From NCBI GenBank assembly GCA_947489235.1, contig CANLDE010000007.1, positions 1 to 35,383 on the forward strand: a stretch of DNA of 35,383 nucleotides. Direction: 5' to 3'. This document shows, piece after piece, positions 26,985 through 35,383 of the stretch. The notes under the pieces were generated by a model. The model was not told the DNA's origin, did not search any database, and saw only the letters and a program-made list of their open reading frames with translations. The stretch comes from Micrococcales bacterium (GTDB lineage Bacteria > Actinomycetota > Actinomycetes > Actinomycetales > Microbacteriaceae). Each line of letters opens with the position of its first letter. Position 1 is the stretch's first letter. The position numbers and the translations under genes are program-made.

Positions 26985-27049
26985 CTTCTCTTCCTTCTTT
27001 TGATTTGGACGCAATCATCTTGATGACGCCATCCAAGTCACCTTGGACG

Positions 27050-29527
27050 CTATAACGATGTCCTTCTAGGGTTTACAAGAAAGGAACGAATTCTTATGAG
27101 TCCGTAAAAGATAAATGAACAAAGGAACAACACAATTGCGAAAGGAACGGCAGCAACTGACAGCGGCAGCTCAGGGTTGCTTGGGGTCAACCCGGCAGCT
27201 ATAGCCTGTTGAGTTGGTTGCGGGGAGGCAATTACTTCGGGGTTAACTTCTTGACCAACATTTGTCTCAGGTTCTGTGACTTTTCCACCGGTTCGAATTT
27301 CGCTCGCTACCGCTAAAGCCGTTTTCACAAAAGACGGATTTAGGGGTGCGTAACCTGGGGGTAGTTCTCCGGTTTCGGTACCACCAGTTTGACCTTCACT
27401 AACTGCAAACTTGATGAGATCCGCATACGAAATTCGGGTATCGCTGTCACCTTGATTCGGGTTGGTTGCGGCATAAATTGGAACAGTCAAAGGATAGGCG
27501 CCTTTGGCCTGTTTCACTTTCGTCGAGCTCAGATCCAACTCGTAGACTCCAGAGTTTTTATTCGACGGTGTCATGACATTTTGAGCTTCTTGTAAACTGC
27601 TGAGATTTGGGGCGACGAACTCTCCCGCAGGGTTCAGGAGTGCAACCTGAAAAGCTTGGTAGCGTTCCGCAGCAGTTGTTGTTGTTATGGCGAACACTCT
27701 TCTATAGCCAACCGGGCTTCTGGGAGTTTTTGAAAAGGCTGGTGGAGATCTGAAAGGGTCCCAAGCTCCAAGCTGGTACGCATTCCCCGTGAGAGTAGCC
27801 TTCGCGCCTTCTTCGAAATCTGACAGGTAGGGACGCCAAGTAACAACGTTAATCGGCCCACTTGGGCTGATGCCGCCCGACAGAGTAGTGTCTGGCTTTT
27901 CAATCGGGTCGCTCTTTGGAAACCCAAGGTTTGGCATGTCGAAGGACTTTCCAGAAGGGTTCATTGCTTTGTCGGTACTAAACCAGGGATTTATTCTCAT
28001 GCCGTATGGGTCTGGAATGCCTGCCATGAAGTCTCGGCCATCTGGGTCAGCTTGAATGTATTCCCAAACCCTTTCCGCAAGAAACGATCTGGAGTTAGGG
28101 ACCAAGGCATCAGCGATGCCTCCAAGGGTTAGATCCATGTAGGCCCAGTGTGGCGAATCGCTATTGACCTCGATAAATTCAGGGTCTCTCGTAATGTTTC
28201 TAGGATTCATTTCTATTACTCCCGCGTCCACCTGCGGTGGCAGAGCTTCGCGATAAGAGCTGGTAAGGAGCTTGGCTAACAGTCGAGGGGTTAGCTTTAG
28301 GCTCTTGAAGGGTGTCTCGTTTAGAGCCCTTATGTCAGGTGGTATAAGTTGTGTCTCATCGACTCTCCTGTCAATAGAGAAGGTTACCGATATCCCACCA
28401 ATGGCCAATGGCGCGTAGGCGAGTTTGCTATCTAAATCGTTGCCAAGAGCTCTCGTTGTGATAGCGAGGGGGCTACTTTTTTCTCTGGTAGCAGATACTA
28501 AGGAGTCGCCATCAAACTGATTGCTAATAACAAAAGCAGACTTAGCTCCTTCAGTACAGAGGCGAGGCTGCCAAGACGCAAATGCAGCGCCTGCTAGTTC
28601 ACTTCCTTGGACTAATCTTTCTGGAACCCCTAGAGGGCAACGCACTCCAATAGGGCGAAAGTCCAGCTTGATAGCAAGGTGATGCTTCCATGCGTCCCAG
28701 AAAAGTCCTGACTGAACTATTCCGTTTTGACGATTATCTTTAGACCCGCGCGGCAAGATAACTAGCCAGCAAGGTTGCCCAACAAACTTACCTCCGGCTT
28801 TTACTGCCTTTCCGCAACCCAGCCCAGGTGAGGAAGATGCGGTCTGCAATTCAAATTTGACGTTGCCACTTCCTCGTGAATCTGATCCAGCCCAGGTTAT
28901 TTCATTAGAGGTTAGTCGAGAAAAGAATTGGTTTGAACTCATTGAGACAGAATAGTCTGCAACGAACTTTCCATCATTATCGCGCTTGAGATCCCAAACC
29001 CTCTCGCCGGTAGCTGAATTAAATGGAATTGACGTGTACGGTGGGTCAAAAAAGCTCGTGCCCGGTTTAGTGAATTTGATGTCCTGTGGATCAACTGCCG
29101 CAGCTGAGGTGTTATAGGACCGAGCATTCGCAGGACCGTTGTATCCACCATACTGGCAGGTAGTTCTGTCAGGATGACCAGGTCGGTCAGGGTCTTCACC
29201 CCAGCATTGAAAAATTTGCAGAAAATTAGCGCCACCGCTAGTGATTGGTCTAGAAGAATCAGGTGTAGCGCCTGTCCAAGAAACGTCCACACCTTGATCT
29301 GCTAGGTTCTTGGTCTGAGACACAGTCACCTTCAAATTTGGCATTGGTGAGGTGCGGTAATCAAGTTCGTATTCACTGGCGGAAACAGACTTGGCAGATT
29401 CTGTTAGGAATGAATTAGATGTGGTTTCCGCTGCCAGAGCTGTTGGGCTGAGAAGCAAACTTGAAACCAGACTTCCAAAAATCAAACTAGCAATGACGTC
29501 TCGGGTTAGCAACTTGTGTTTTCTCAT
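27050..29527 (-). CDS. Large PstS-like periplasmic-binding-fold surface protein with C-terminal TM anchor
   Basis: Signal peptide; APLAIGGISVTFSIDR...FKSLKLTPRLLAKLLTSSY and YPLTVPIYAATNP resemble PstS segments; C-terminal LPLSVAAVPFAIVLFLCSFIFYGLIRIR. Confidence 0.7.
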   Translation of the reverse strand: MRKHKLLTRDVIASLIFGSLVSSLLLSPTALAAETTSNSFLTESAKSVSASEYELDYRTSPMPNLKVTVSQTKNLADQGVDVSWTGATPDSSRPITSGGANFLQIFQCWGEDPDRPGHPDRTTCQYGGYNGPANARSYNTSAAAVDPQDIKFTKPGTSFFDPPYTSIPFNSATGERVWDLKRDNDGKFVADYSVSMSSNQFFSRLTSNEITWAGSDSRGSGNVKFELQTASSSPGLGCGKAVKAGGKFVGQPCWLVILPRGSKDNRQNGIVQSGLFWDAWKHHLAIKLDFRPIGVRCPLGVPERLVQGSELAGAAFASWQPRLCTEGAKSAFVISNQFDGDSLVSATREKSSPLAITTRALGNDLDSKLAYAPLAIGGISVTFSIDRRVDETQLIPPDIRALNETPFKSLKLTPRLLAKLLTSSYREALPPQVDAGVIEMNPRNITRDPEFIEVNSDSPHWAYMDLTLGGIADALVPNSRSFLAERVWEYIQADPDGRDFMAGIPDPYGMRINPWFSTDKAMNPSGKSFDMPNLGFPKSDPIEKPDTTLSGGISPSGPINVVTWRPYLSDFEEGAKATLTGNAYQLGAWDPFRSPPAFSKTPRSPVGYRRVFAITTTTAAERYQAFQVALLNPAGEFVAPNLSSLQEAQNVMTPSNKNSGVYELDLSSTKVKQAKGAYPLTVPIYAATNPNQGDSDTRISYADLIKFAVSEGQTGGTETGELPPGYAPLNPSFVKTALAVASEIRTGGKVTEPETNVGQEVNPEVIASPQPTQQAIAAGLTPSNPELPLSVAAVPFAIVLFLCSFIFYGLIRIRSFLVNPRRTSL

Positions 29528-31099
29528 TTACTCTTCCGTCTTCAACTTTCGAGAATTCAGTCTGTTGACAAGAATTGCCGGAATCACAACTACTAGTAGC
29601 GCTAGTGCACCTGCAATCAACATGAGAGTCTGATTCATTCCCCATGGCTGCCTAGGGATCTCATAGGCGTAGGCTTCAAGGTTTGCTTTTCCATTAGCGG
29701 TGGGGCCAACATAGATATTTCCACCCGTATCAACTGTGCCTGGGTTCTCTGGATCAACTACAGGTGTTCCATCTGGGTTCTCTTCTTCAGGTGTGCCAGG
29801 CTTGTTCGCTGTTTGACCGGTAGCACACTGAGTTGATCCTTGCTTATCGCACGGTAGGGGCATTGGTGCAGTTTTAGCCAATAGGTTGTTACCTGGCTTA
29901 TCTCCTGGTTTAAAGGTGGGGTTGTTGCACTTGGAAATATCTGTGTTTGCAGATTTAGATGCGCCTGGGATTCTGGCTATTTGTTTGAAGCCAGCTTGAA
30001 CTAGGTTCAGTGGAAGTGGAGAATAACCTAGCTCCTCGGCTTGACGTTGCCCATCACAAAGCATGTAGTTAGCAAATTCACCCAGGGTTGCGCCTTTTTT
30101 CAAGCTAAATGTTCCAGCCACCTCGGTTGGAATAATCATGTATGAGTAAGCGGACATTGGATAGGCTCTCGGGTCCATTGAGTTATAAACTCCATCGAGG
30201 ATTTGAGTGAGGTAATCAGGAGACTTTGGATTCTCGTTAATTTTCGCTTGTAGCAAAGAAACTGCAACAGCTTCAGCTGTTGGTTCCACGTAATAGCCTG
30301 AGTTGTTTAGAACCTTAGCAACAGGAAAGCCTGCCTTTTTGGCATAGGAGTATTCAACATAGGTAATAGCTCCTTCTCCATAATCCTGAGCAACATATCC
30401 GGCTACACCGTTAGATCCGCTCTGGCTCTTGAACCCTGAGAAATTTGGGTACTGGGATGTTAGACCACATGGAGTTTGACGGCCAAGCTTTACGCAGAAT
30501 GCATTCCAAAGGGAAGAGTGTTGCTTTGCCATCCACAATGTGAACTGGGCTGTTGTTCCAGATCCATCTGAGCGCACTACCGGTGTAATTACTTTATTAG
30601 GCAAGGTCAGTGCTGGGTTATCTTTAGCAATTGCCTTATCGTTCCAGTTAACAATTACTCCAGTGAATATCTTGGTAATGTTTTCACCTGATAGACGTAA
30701 GTTGGTTACTCTCTTGCCACCAATTTTAAGGTTGTACATAAACGATGTTCCACCAGCAACAATTGGCATGTATGCATATTTGCTTAGTGGAACTTCCGGC
30801 TGCGAACCGTCTTCTGGTTTGCTCTGAAAGGGAATCTCGCTAACAGCAAAGTCCACAGTTTTAGATATGAAGTCTCGTCGTCCTGCGGAAGAACCAACAC
30901 CTGTGTAGTTAACCGTTATGCCATAGTTGCTATAAACATTTCTTCGCCACTGATCTAGAGCATTCTGTGACCAGGTGGAACCCGATCCAGTAATCGGAAA
31001 GTATGTTTCTGCTTGTGCTGGTGTCAGTGACCAGGAGAAAATCGAACCTGATAGAAGTATGGAAGCAAATATGGAGCTTACGAATTTTTTCATGCTCAA
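29528..31099 (-). CDS. pstS: Phosphate-binding protein PstS with C-terminal TM anchor
   Basis: ITGSGSTWSQNALDQW, GVGSSAGRRDFISKTVDFAVSEIPF, VVRSDGSGTTAQFTLWM; no lipobox; C-terminal LMLIAGALALLVVVIPAILVNRLNSRK. Confidence 0.92.
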   Translation of the reverse strand: MSMKKFVSSIFASILLSGSIFSWSLTPAQAETYFPITGSGSTWSQNALDQWRRNVYSNYGITVNYTGVGSSAGRRDFISKTVDFAVSEIPFQSKPEDGSQPEVPLSKYAYMPIVAGGTSFMYNLKIGGKRVTNLRLSGENITKIFTGVIVNWNDKAIAKDNPALTLPNKVITPVVRSDGSGTTAQFTLWMAKQHSSLWNAFCVKLGRQTPCGLTSQYPNFSGFKSQSGSNGVAGYVAQDYGEGAITYVEYSYAKKAGFPVAKVLNNSGYYVEPTAEAVAVSLLQAKINENPKSPDYLTQILDGVYNSMDPRAYPMSAYSYMIIPTEVAGTFSLKKGATLGEFANYMLCDGQRQAEELGYSPLPLNLVQAGFKQIARIPGASKSANTDISKCNNPTFKPGDKPGNNLLAKTAPMPLPCDKQGSTQCATGQTANKPGTPEEENPDGTPVVDPENPGTVDTGGNIYVGPTANGKANLEAYAYEIPRQPWGMNQTLMLIAGALALLVVVIPAILVNRLNSRKLKTEE

Positions 31100-32301
31100 G
31101 TTCTTTCTATAACACTGGATTTTGACATCAAAGTCTCTATACGATTTTGATCTTCAGCCGATTTTCTGTTGACTGCTCGCTGGCCTCGTTTAGTGAGATT
31201 GCCTGGGGCTTTTCCACCCAGTGCTCTTGCCAAAGCAAACAAGACTAAAACTACGAGGAGAAGAGTGGCAGCAGTTCCAAACCCTCTGGCAATCATTGTC
31301 GGTTCAGGCGACTTTACGAAGTCAAACACCTGCAATGGTAGGGAAATCATTGGGCCTTCGAATGGGTTGAAGTTTGTTACTGATGACACACCTGAGGTTA
31401 GAAGAACTGGAGAGGTTTCTCCGATACCGCGAGCGGTACCCAGAATCACCGCAGTGACTAGCCCTGACCTGGCAGTTGGTAGAACGATATGCCAGACAGT
31501 TCGCCACTTGGATGCCCCTAGTGCTAAGGATGCTTCTCGTAGATTGTTTGCCACCAGTCTTAGTACAACATCTGATGCCCTAATCACGATTGGCAACATC
31601 ATCACTGTAATAGCTAGTGCGGCGGCAAGCCCTGAGCGTGGCACAACTCCAGTTCGGATAAAGGCAGAAAGCACAAACAGTCCCGCCACAATTGAAGGCA
31701 AGGCTGTCATCGCATCAGCTATCGTGCGGACAAACTTGGCGAACTTACCACCAATCTCATTTAGGAAGACGGCTGTGCCAATTCCTAGTGGAATTGTAAG
31801 AGCCAAAGCGATAGTAATTTGAATTAGAGTACCAACCACCGCGTGCAAGATTCCTCCAACATACAGGGGATCTAGCGGTCCAGCACGCTCCATGCTTTGA
31901 GTAAAGAAGTTTAGGTTGCCCAGAGCCAACTGGCCTCGACTGAGGGTGTAAAACACTACGAAAAGTAGTGCGGATATCAGAATGATTCCAGCACTGAACA
32001 GTAGCACCGATACAAGTCGGTCACGGATTTCCTGACCTCTGTTCTTTATGGAGCTAATCAGTCCATACATGACAAGGAACAGGAAGAAGTTGAAAACCAC
32101 AAATCCAATCGTTGATTGAAGTGGGGTCAGCCAGCCAAACAGCAGCCAGGTAAATGCAAATGAAGAGGCGGCGGATCCAATTAGATCGAGAACATCTTCA
32201 AATCTGAATTTTCGCAGTGAGCGCTTTTTAGGTTGCTGAGCCAAAATGGTGTTATCTGGAAGGTGCGTAGTGCCTTTGTTCTTGCTTGATTTTAGAGTCA
32301 T
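31096..32301 (-). CDS. pstA: Phosphate ABC transporter permease
   Basis: Multiple TM segments; LGASKWRTVWHIVLPTARSGLVTAVILGTARGIGETSPVL permease EAA loop; overlaps pstS by 4 nt. Confidence 0.93.
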   Translation of the reverse strand: MTLKSSKNKGTTHLPDNTILAQQPKKRSLRKFRFEDVLDLIGSAASSFAFTWLLFGWLTPLQSTIGFVVFNFFLFLVMYGLISSIKNRGQEIRDRLVSVLLFSAGIILISALLFVVFYTLSRGQLALGNLNFFTQSMERAGPLDPLYVGGILHAVVGTLIQITIALALTIPLGIGTAVFLNEIGGKFAKFVRTIADAMTALPSIVAGLFVLSAFIRTGVVPRSGLAAALAITVMMLPIVIRASDVVLRLVANNLREASLALGASKWRTVWHIVLPTARSGLVTAVILGTARGIGETSPVLLTSGVSSVTNFNPFEGPMISLPLQVFDFVKSPEPTMIARGFGTAATLLLVVLVLFALARALGGKAPGNLTKRGQRAVNRKSAEDQNRIETLMSKSSVIERT

Positions 32302-33329
32302 CAGTTGCTCTCCGCACCAGAGCGAGAATTGGCGACAATACTTGACGCAGTGAAGTTGATAACAAGCGTGATAAGAAATAGCACTAGGCCTGCCGCCATC
32401 AGAGCTGAGAGCCCGTTATCACTAGCCTCACCGTATCGAAGGGCAATCAGTGACGATACAGAATTTGTTCCAGACTTTAAAATTTGCGGGTTAATCTCGA
32501 AGATTGGAGAAATAATCATGTAGACAGCAATAGTTTCACCTAAAGCTCTTCCAAGGCCCAACATGGTTCCACCGATAATACCCCCGCGACCAAAAGGTAA
32601 AACAACTGCTCTAATCATTCCCCAGCGGGTTGCGCCTAGTGCTAGTGCACCTTCTTTTTCTCCCAGAGGTGTCTGCGAGAAAGCTTCTCTCATGACCGAA
32701 GTCTGAGTCGGAACAACCATGAGCCCAACAACGAATCCTGCAATCACTGCTGATGAAGTGAAGGCACTAGGGTCAGTCAGTGGATTGCCCGAGCCATCGG
32801 TGACAGCTAGAAATGGAATGAAACCAAAAGTGCTGGATACCCAATATGAGATCGGAATAATGTTTGCTTGCAGAAAGAAGACTCCCCAAATACCAAACAC
32901 AACAGATGGCACCGCAGCCATAAGGTCAACCAGTGAAATTGCAAATCCCTTGATTCTTTCAGGCAATACTTCGGAGATAAATAGTGCGGTACCAAGCCCC
33001 AAAGGAACTGAAACAAATAGAGCGATGATCGCTATGGTGACGGTTCCGAACAGCACCGCCGCTATTCCAAACTTGCCGTTTTCAGGTGTCCATGCAGTCT
33101 CGGTAAGGAAATTCCAGCCCTGAGTTTCCAAGGCAGCTTGTGCTCGGAGGGCTAAGAAAATGCCGACGGCCGCCATGATTGCGAGGGTTATGATTCCACC
33201 GGAACGCGCGACGCCCGCAAAGGTTTTGTCGGCGAAATCTGAAACTTGCACCAATTGTCGCTTCTCCGCGAAATCTACATCTGGTGTCTCGGGGTCACGC
33301 AGGCTTGTGCTTCTGATCTTCTTAGCCAA
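32301..33329 (-). CDS. pstC: Phosphate ABC transporter permease (TTG start)
   Basis: LALGATRWGMIRAVVLPFGRGGIIGGTMLGLGRALGETIAV; AGGAGG-type RBS upstream of TTG; 1-nt overlap with pstA. Confidence 0.93.
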   Translation of the reverse strand: MAKKIRSTSLRDPETPDVDFAEKRQLVQVSDFADKTFAGVARSGGIITLAIMAAVGIFLALRAQAALETQGWNFLTETAWTPENGKFGIAAVLFGTVTIAIIALFVSVPLGLGTALFISEVLPERIKGFAISLVDLMAAVPSVVFGIWGVFFLQANIIPISYWVSSTFGFIPFLAVTDGSGNPLTDPSAFTSSAVIAGFVVGLMVVPTQTSVMREAFSQTPLGEKEGALALGATRWGMIRAVVLPFGRGGIIGGTMLGLGRALGETIAVYMIISPIFEINPQILKSGTNSVSSLIALRYGEASDNGLSALMAAGLVLFLITLVINFTASSIVANSRSGAESN

Positions 33330-33349
33330 AACATACCTCCTCGACGTTC

Positions 33350-33393
33350 AAGTTAGTCATTTTTGGTGAATAAGAGGTTTCATAAAGGTAAAG
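33350..33393 (-). promoter_or_regulatory. PHO-box-like triple direct repeat and -10 candidate upstream of pstC
   Basis: Minus strand CTTTACC-tttA-TGAAACC-tctt-ATTCACC at exact 11-nt spacing (plus-strand GGT at 33365, 33376, 33387), then 9 nt, then TAACTT (33350-33355). Confidence 0.55.
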
Positions 33394-33461
33394 TTTGTAA
33401 AATACTAGTCAGCTTCGCTTTTGAGCCGTGTCTTTAGCTAGTGACAAATACCGTCGATAAT

Positions 33462-34118
33462 TTAGGCAAAAACATGTTGCTGCACCCATGCGTGCATGGT
33501 TATAGCTGCGGCAGCTGAGGCGTTGATGGATCTGGTTGAACCGAACTGGGTTATCTCTAGGACTACGTCACTGGCTTCGATGGCTTGTTCACTTAATCCT
33601 GGTCCTTCTTGGCCGAATAGAAAGACGCAGGATTCAGGGAGTTTATACGTCTCTATCTTTTGGCAGCCTGGAACGTTGTCTATGGCGATGATGGGTAGGT
33701 TCTCTGACTTAGCCCAGGTTAGAAACTCTTCGACTGTCTCATGGTGTCTAATGTGTTGGTAGCGGTCAGTGACCATAGCTCCACGTCTATTCCAACGTTT
33801 ATTACCGATGATGTGTACTTCTTGAGCTAGGAAAGCATTGGCATTACGGACTATTGAGCCGATGTTTAGATCATGTTGCCAGTTCTCAATAGCTACGTGA
33901 AAAGGATGACGTTTGGTGTCTAGGTCAGCCACAATGGCTTCCATCTTCCAATACCTATACTTATCCACCACATTACGGGTGTCCCCGTTAGCTAGTAACT
34001 CAGGGTCATAGATCGACTCTGGGTGGTCATGACCCTCTGGCAGGTCTCCTTGCCATGGGCCTACGCCCCATGTGCTGAGCTCATGGCTTGGATTGTTTGG
34101 TTGCTCTTTATCTGACAT
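33462..34118 (-). CDS. SpoU/TrmH family RNA methyltransferase
   Basis: NIGSIVRNANAF, VFLFGQEGPGLS, ITQFGSTRSINASAAAAITMH SPOUT motifs. Confidence 0.93.
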   Translation of the reverse strand: MSDKEQPNNPSHELSTWGVGPWQGDLPEGHDHPESIYDPELLANGDTRNVVDKYRYWKMEAIVADLDTKRHPFHVAIENWQHDLNIGSIVRNANAFLAQEVHIIGNKRWNRRGAMVTDRYQHIRHHETVEEFLTWAKSENLPIIAIDNVPGCQKIETYKLPESCVFLFGQEGPGLSEQAIEASDVVLEITQFGSTRSINASAAAAITMHAWVQQHVFA

Positions 34119-34125
34119 CCACTCA

Positions 34126-34150
34126 AGCCTAACTTTGCTAAAGGTAAACT
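34126..34150. promoter_or_regulatory. Divergent leaderless -10 candidates for the TrmH-family and HAD genes
   Basis: Minus TAGGCT (34126-34131), 7 nt, ATG at 34118; plus TAAACT (34145-34150), 6 nt, ATG at 34157. Confidence 0.45.
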
Positions 34151-34156
34151 TGAACC

Positions 34157-34930
34157 ATGGCTGAACGAAGAAAAATAGAGTGTTGGTTAACGGACATGGA
34201 CGGCGTGCTTGTGCACGAAGGACATGCCCTACCTGGAGCTGCTGAAGTATTAAAGCAGTGGCGAGAAGAGGGCCTTAGGTTCCTAGTTCTAACTAATAAC
34301 TCTATGTATACCCCTAGAGACCTTTCAGCAAGACTTAAGTCCACTGGCTTAGACATTCCATCAGATGCCATCTGGACTAGTGCTCTGGCAACAGCTGACT
34401 TTATTGCATCCCAGAAACCTAAAGGCTCAGCCTATGTATTAGGTGAAGCAGGTTTAACTACAGCAATGCACGAAATCGGTTACGTGATGACTGATGTGAA
34501 CCCTGACTATGTTGTTCTAGGAGAATCTAGAAACTTCAACTTTGATTCACTAACCAAGGCAATCAGACTTATTAACAATGGTGCAAGATTTATTGCCACC
34601 AACCCGGATGCAACTGGTCCTAGCGCTGACGGTGTTCTTCCTGCAACAGGATCTGTTGCAGCTCTAATTACAAAAGCTACAGGTCGCGAACCATATATCG
34701 TAGGTAAGCCAAACCCAATGATGTTCAGATCAGCTATGAACAAGATCAATGCTCACTCAGAGACCACAGGAATGATTGGTGACCGTATGGACACCGACAT
34801 CGTTGCTGGTATCGAAGCTGGTCTGCACACTGTGCTAGTTCTAACCGGTATTGCAGATGATGCAGAGATTAACAAGTATCCGTTTAGGCCAAATGAGATT
34901 CTGAACTCTATTGGAGATTTAGTCAAGTAG
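34157..34930 (+). CDS. HAD-IIA (NagD-like) phosphatase
   Basis: LTDMDGVL motif I, VLTNNS motif II, VGKPNPMMF motif III, MIGDRMDTDI motif IV. Confidence 0.93.
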   Translation: MAERRKIECWLTDMDGVLVHEGHALPGAAEVLKQWREEGLRFLVLTNNSMYTPRDLSARLKSTGLDIPSDAIWTSALATADFIASQKPKGSAYVLGEAGLTTAMHEIGYVMTDVNPDYVVLGESRNFNFDSLTKAIRLINNGARFIATNPDATGPSADGVLPATGSVAALITKATGREPYIVGKPNPMMFRSAMNKINAHSETTGMIGDRMDTDIVAGIEAGLHTVLVLTGIADDAEINKYPFRPNEILNSIGDLVK

Positions 34931-34940
34931 TTCTTAAATA

Positions 34941-34973
34941 AAAAACCGGTTACTTATTAGGTAACCGGTTTTT
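34941..34973. terminator. Bidirectional rho-independent terminator
   Basis: aaaaaccggttac-ttattag-gtaaccggttttt: perfect 13-bp stem with A/T tracts on both sides. Confidence 0.92.
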
Positions 34974-34990
34974 TATTCTTTAAGGAGAAA

Positions 34991-35383
34991 CTACTTGACA
35001 GTAAATACCTTGGTAAGTGTCTTTCCGTTTGAGACTACCTTCACAGTAATCTTTCCCTTCTTGACGGTGTATGAATAAGCCTTCTTATCAACAGTTGGTG
35101 TAACTGATGATGCCTTTAGGCCTGTAATAGTAATTGATGACTTCTTAGCTTTTGCATTTGTAAGTGTCACAGTGATCTTGCGACCTGACGCTGCAATAGC
35201 AATTGAAGTTGGAAGAACAACAACTGGCTTGTAGTAGTGGAATTCAACTTCAGTTCCAGCGTTTGCCTTGCCAGTGATTCCAGCAAAGATTCTTGCGTAC
35301 TTCGAACCTGCAGCCGGTGCAGATGTTGGAGTTGCTGGCTTAGCACCTGCAGTTGTGTCTGTGTTGTTCAAAGTGAATACAAC
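34991..35383 (-). CDS. C-terminal part of a surface protein (5' end outside the window)
   Basis: Frame stays open to the window edge (VVFTLNNTDTTAG...); Ser/Ala/Pro-rich stretch followed by a Lys-rich beta domain ending KTLTKVFTVK. Confidence 0.7.
   Translation of the reverse strand, partial: VVFTLNNTDTTAGAKPATPTSAPAAGSKYARIFAGITGKANAGTEVEFHYYKPVVVLPTSIAIAASGRKITVTLTNAKAKKSSITITGLKASSVTPTVDKKAYSYTVKKGKITVKVVSNGKTLTKVFTVK

Noticed and set aside
27032-27047. tccaag-tcac-cttgga hairpin between the two PBP genes as a terminator
   Set aside because: Stem only 6 bp and no T-tract; could be incidental or a weak processing site.
31169-31822. 217-aa plus-strand ORF antisense to pstA
   Set aside because: Shadow ORF of a clearly coding permease; low-complexity composition, no RBS or recognisable family.
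20331-33329. The cassette inside the pst operon as a mobile-element insertion
   Set aside because: No transposase, integrase, flanking direct or inverted repeats, or tRNA seen. Overlapping start/stop codons indicate an integrated operon.
1-35383. CRISPR arrays, rRNA or tRNA genes
   Set aside because: No regularly spaced repeats and no recognisable rRNA or tRNA sequence found by eye on either strand.

Overview
The window looks like a chromosomal segment of a low-to-moderate-GC actinobacterium, probably Microbacteriaceae or 'Luna'-like. That placement is inferred from gene content; no 16S rRNA is present. Left part: purine biosynthesis genes (purD-purC, purS-purQ-purL, and purA further on), a secreted GH16 beta-glucanase, a TM0106-type RecB-nuclease/RNase H-like/SF1-helicase fusion and a TAP-family lipoprotein hydrolase. 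Right end: a SpoU/TrmH methyltransferase, a HAD-IIA phosphatase and a truncated surface protein.

The exceptional part is 16.5-33.4 kb. On the minus strand, pstC-pstA-pstS and pstB are separated by about 8.4 kb of tightly spaced envelope genes, giving one apparent 10-gene operon: pstC, pstA, TM-anchored pstS, a large TM-anchored PstS-like protein, a secreted PBP with an inserted beta domain, a WxL-like surface protein, a DUF916/WxLIP-like protein, a second TM-anchored secreted protein, a sortase-fold protein lacking His, Cys and Arg, and pstB. Two secreted GH13-fold proteins converge on this operon from the plus strand, and both have lost catalytic residues. One carries the N-terminal domain of the WxL-like protein; the other carries the N-terminal DUF916-like domain of the WxLIP-like protein. 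Similar three-unit, 11-nt-periodic ...ACC repeats resembling actinobacterial PHO boxes lie upstream of pstC and of the first GH13-like gene, both 9 nt before a TANNNT -10 candidate. I propose a phosphate-responsive, pseudoenzyme-rich cell-surface assembly. All calls come from reading the sequence by eye; no database search was run.
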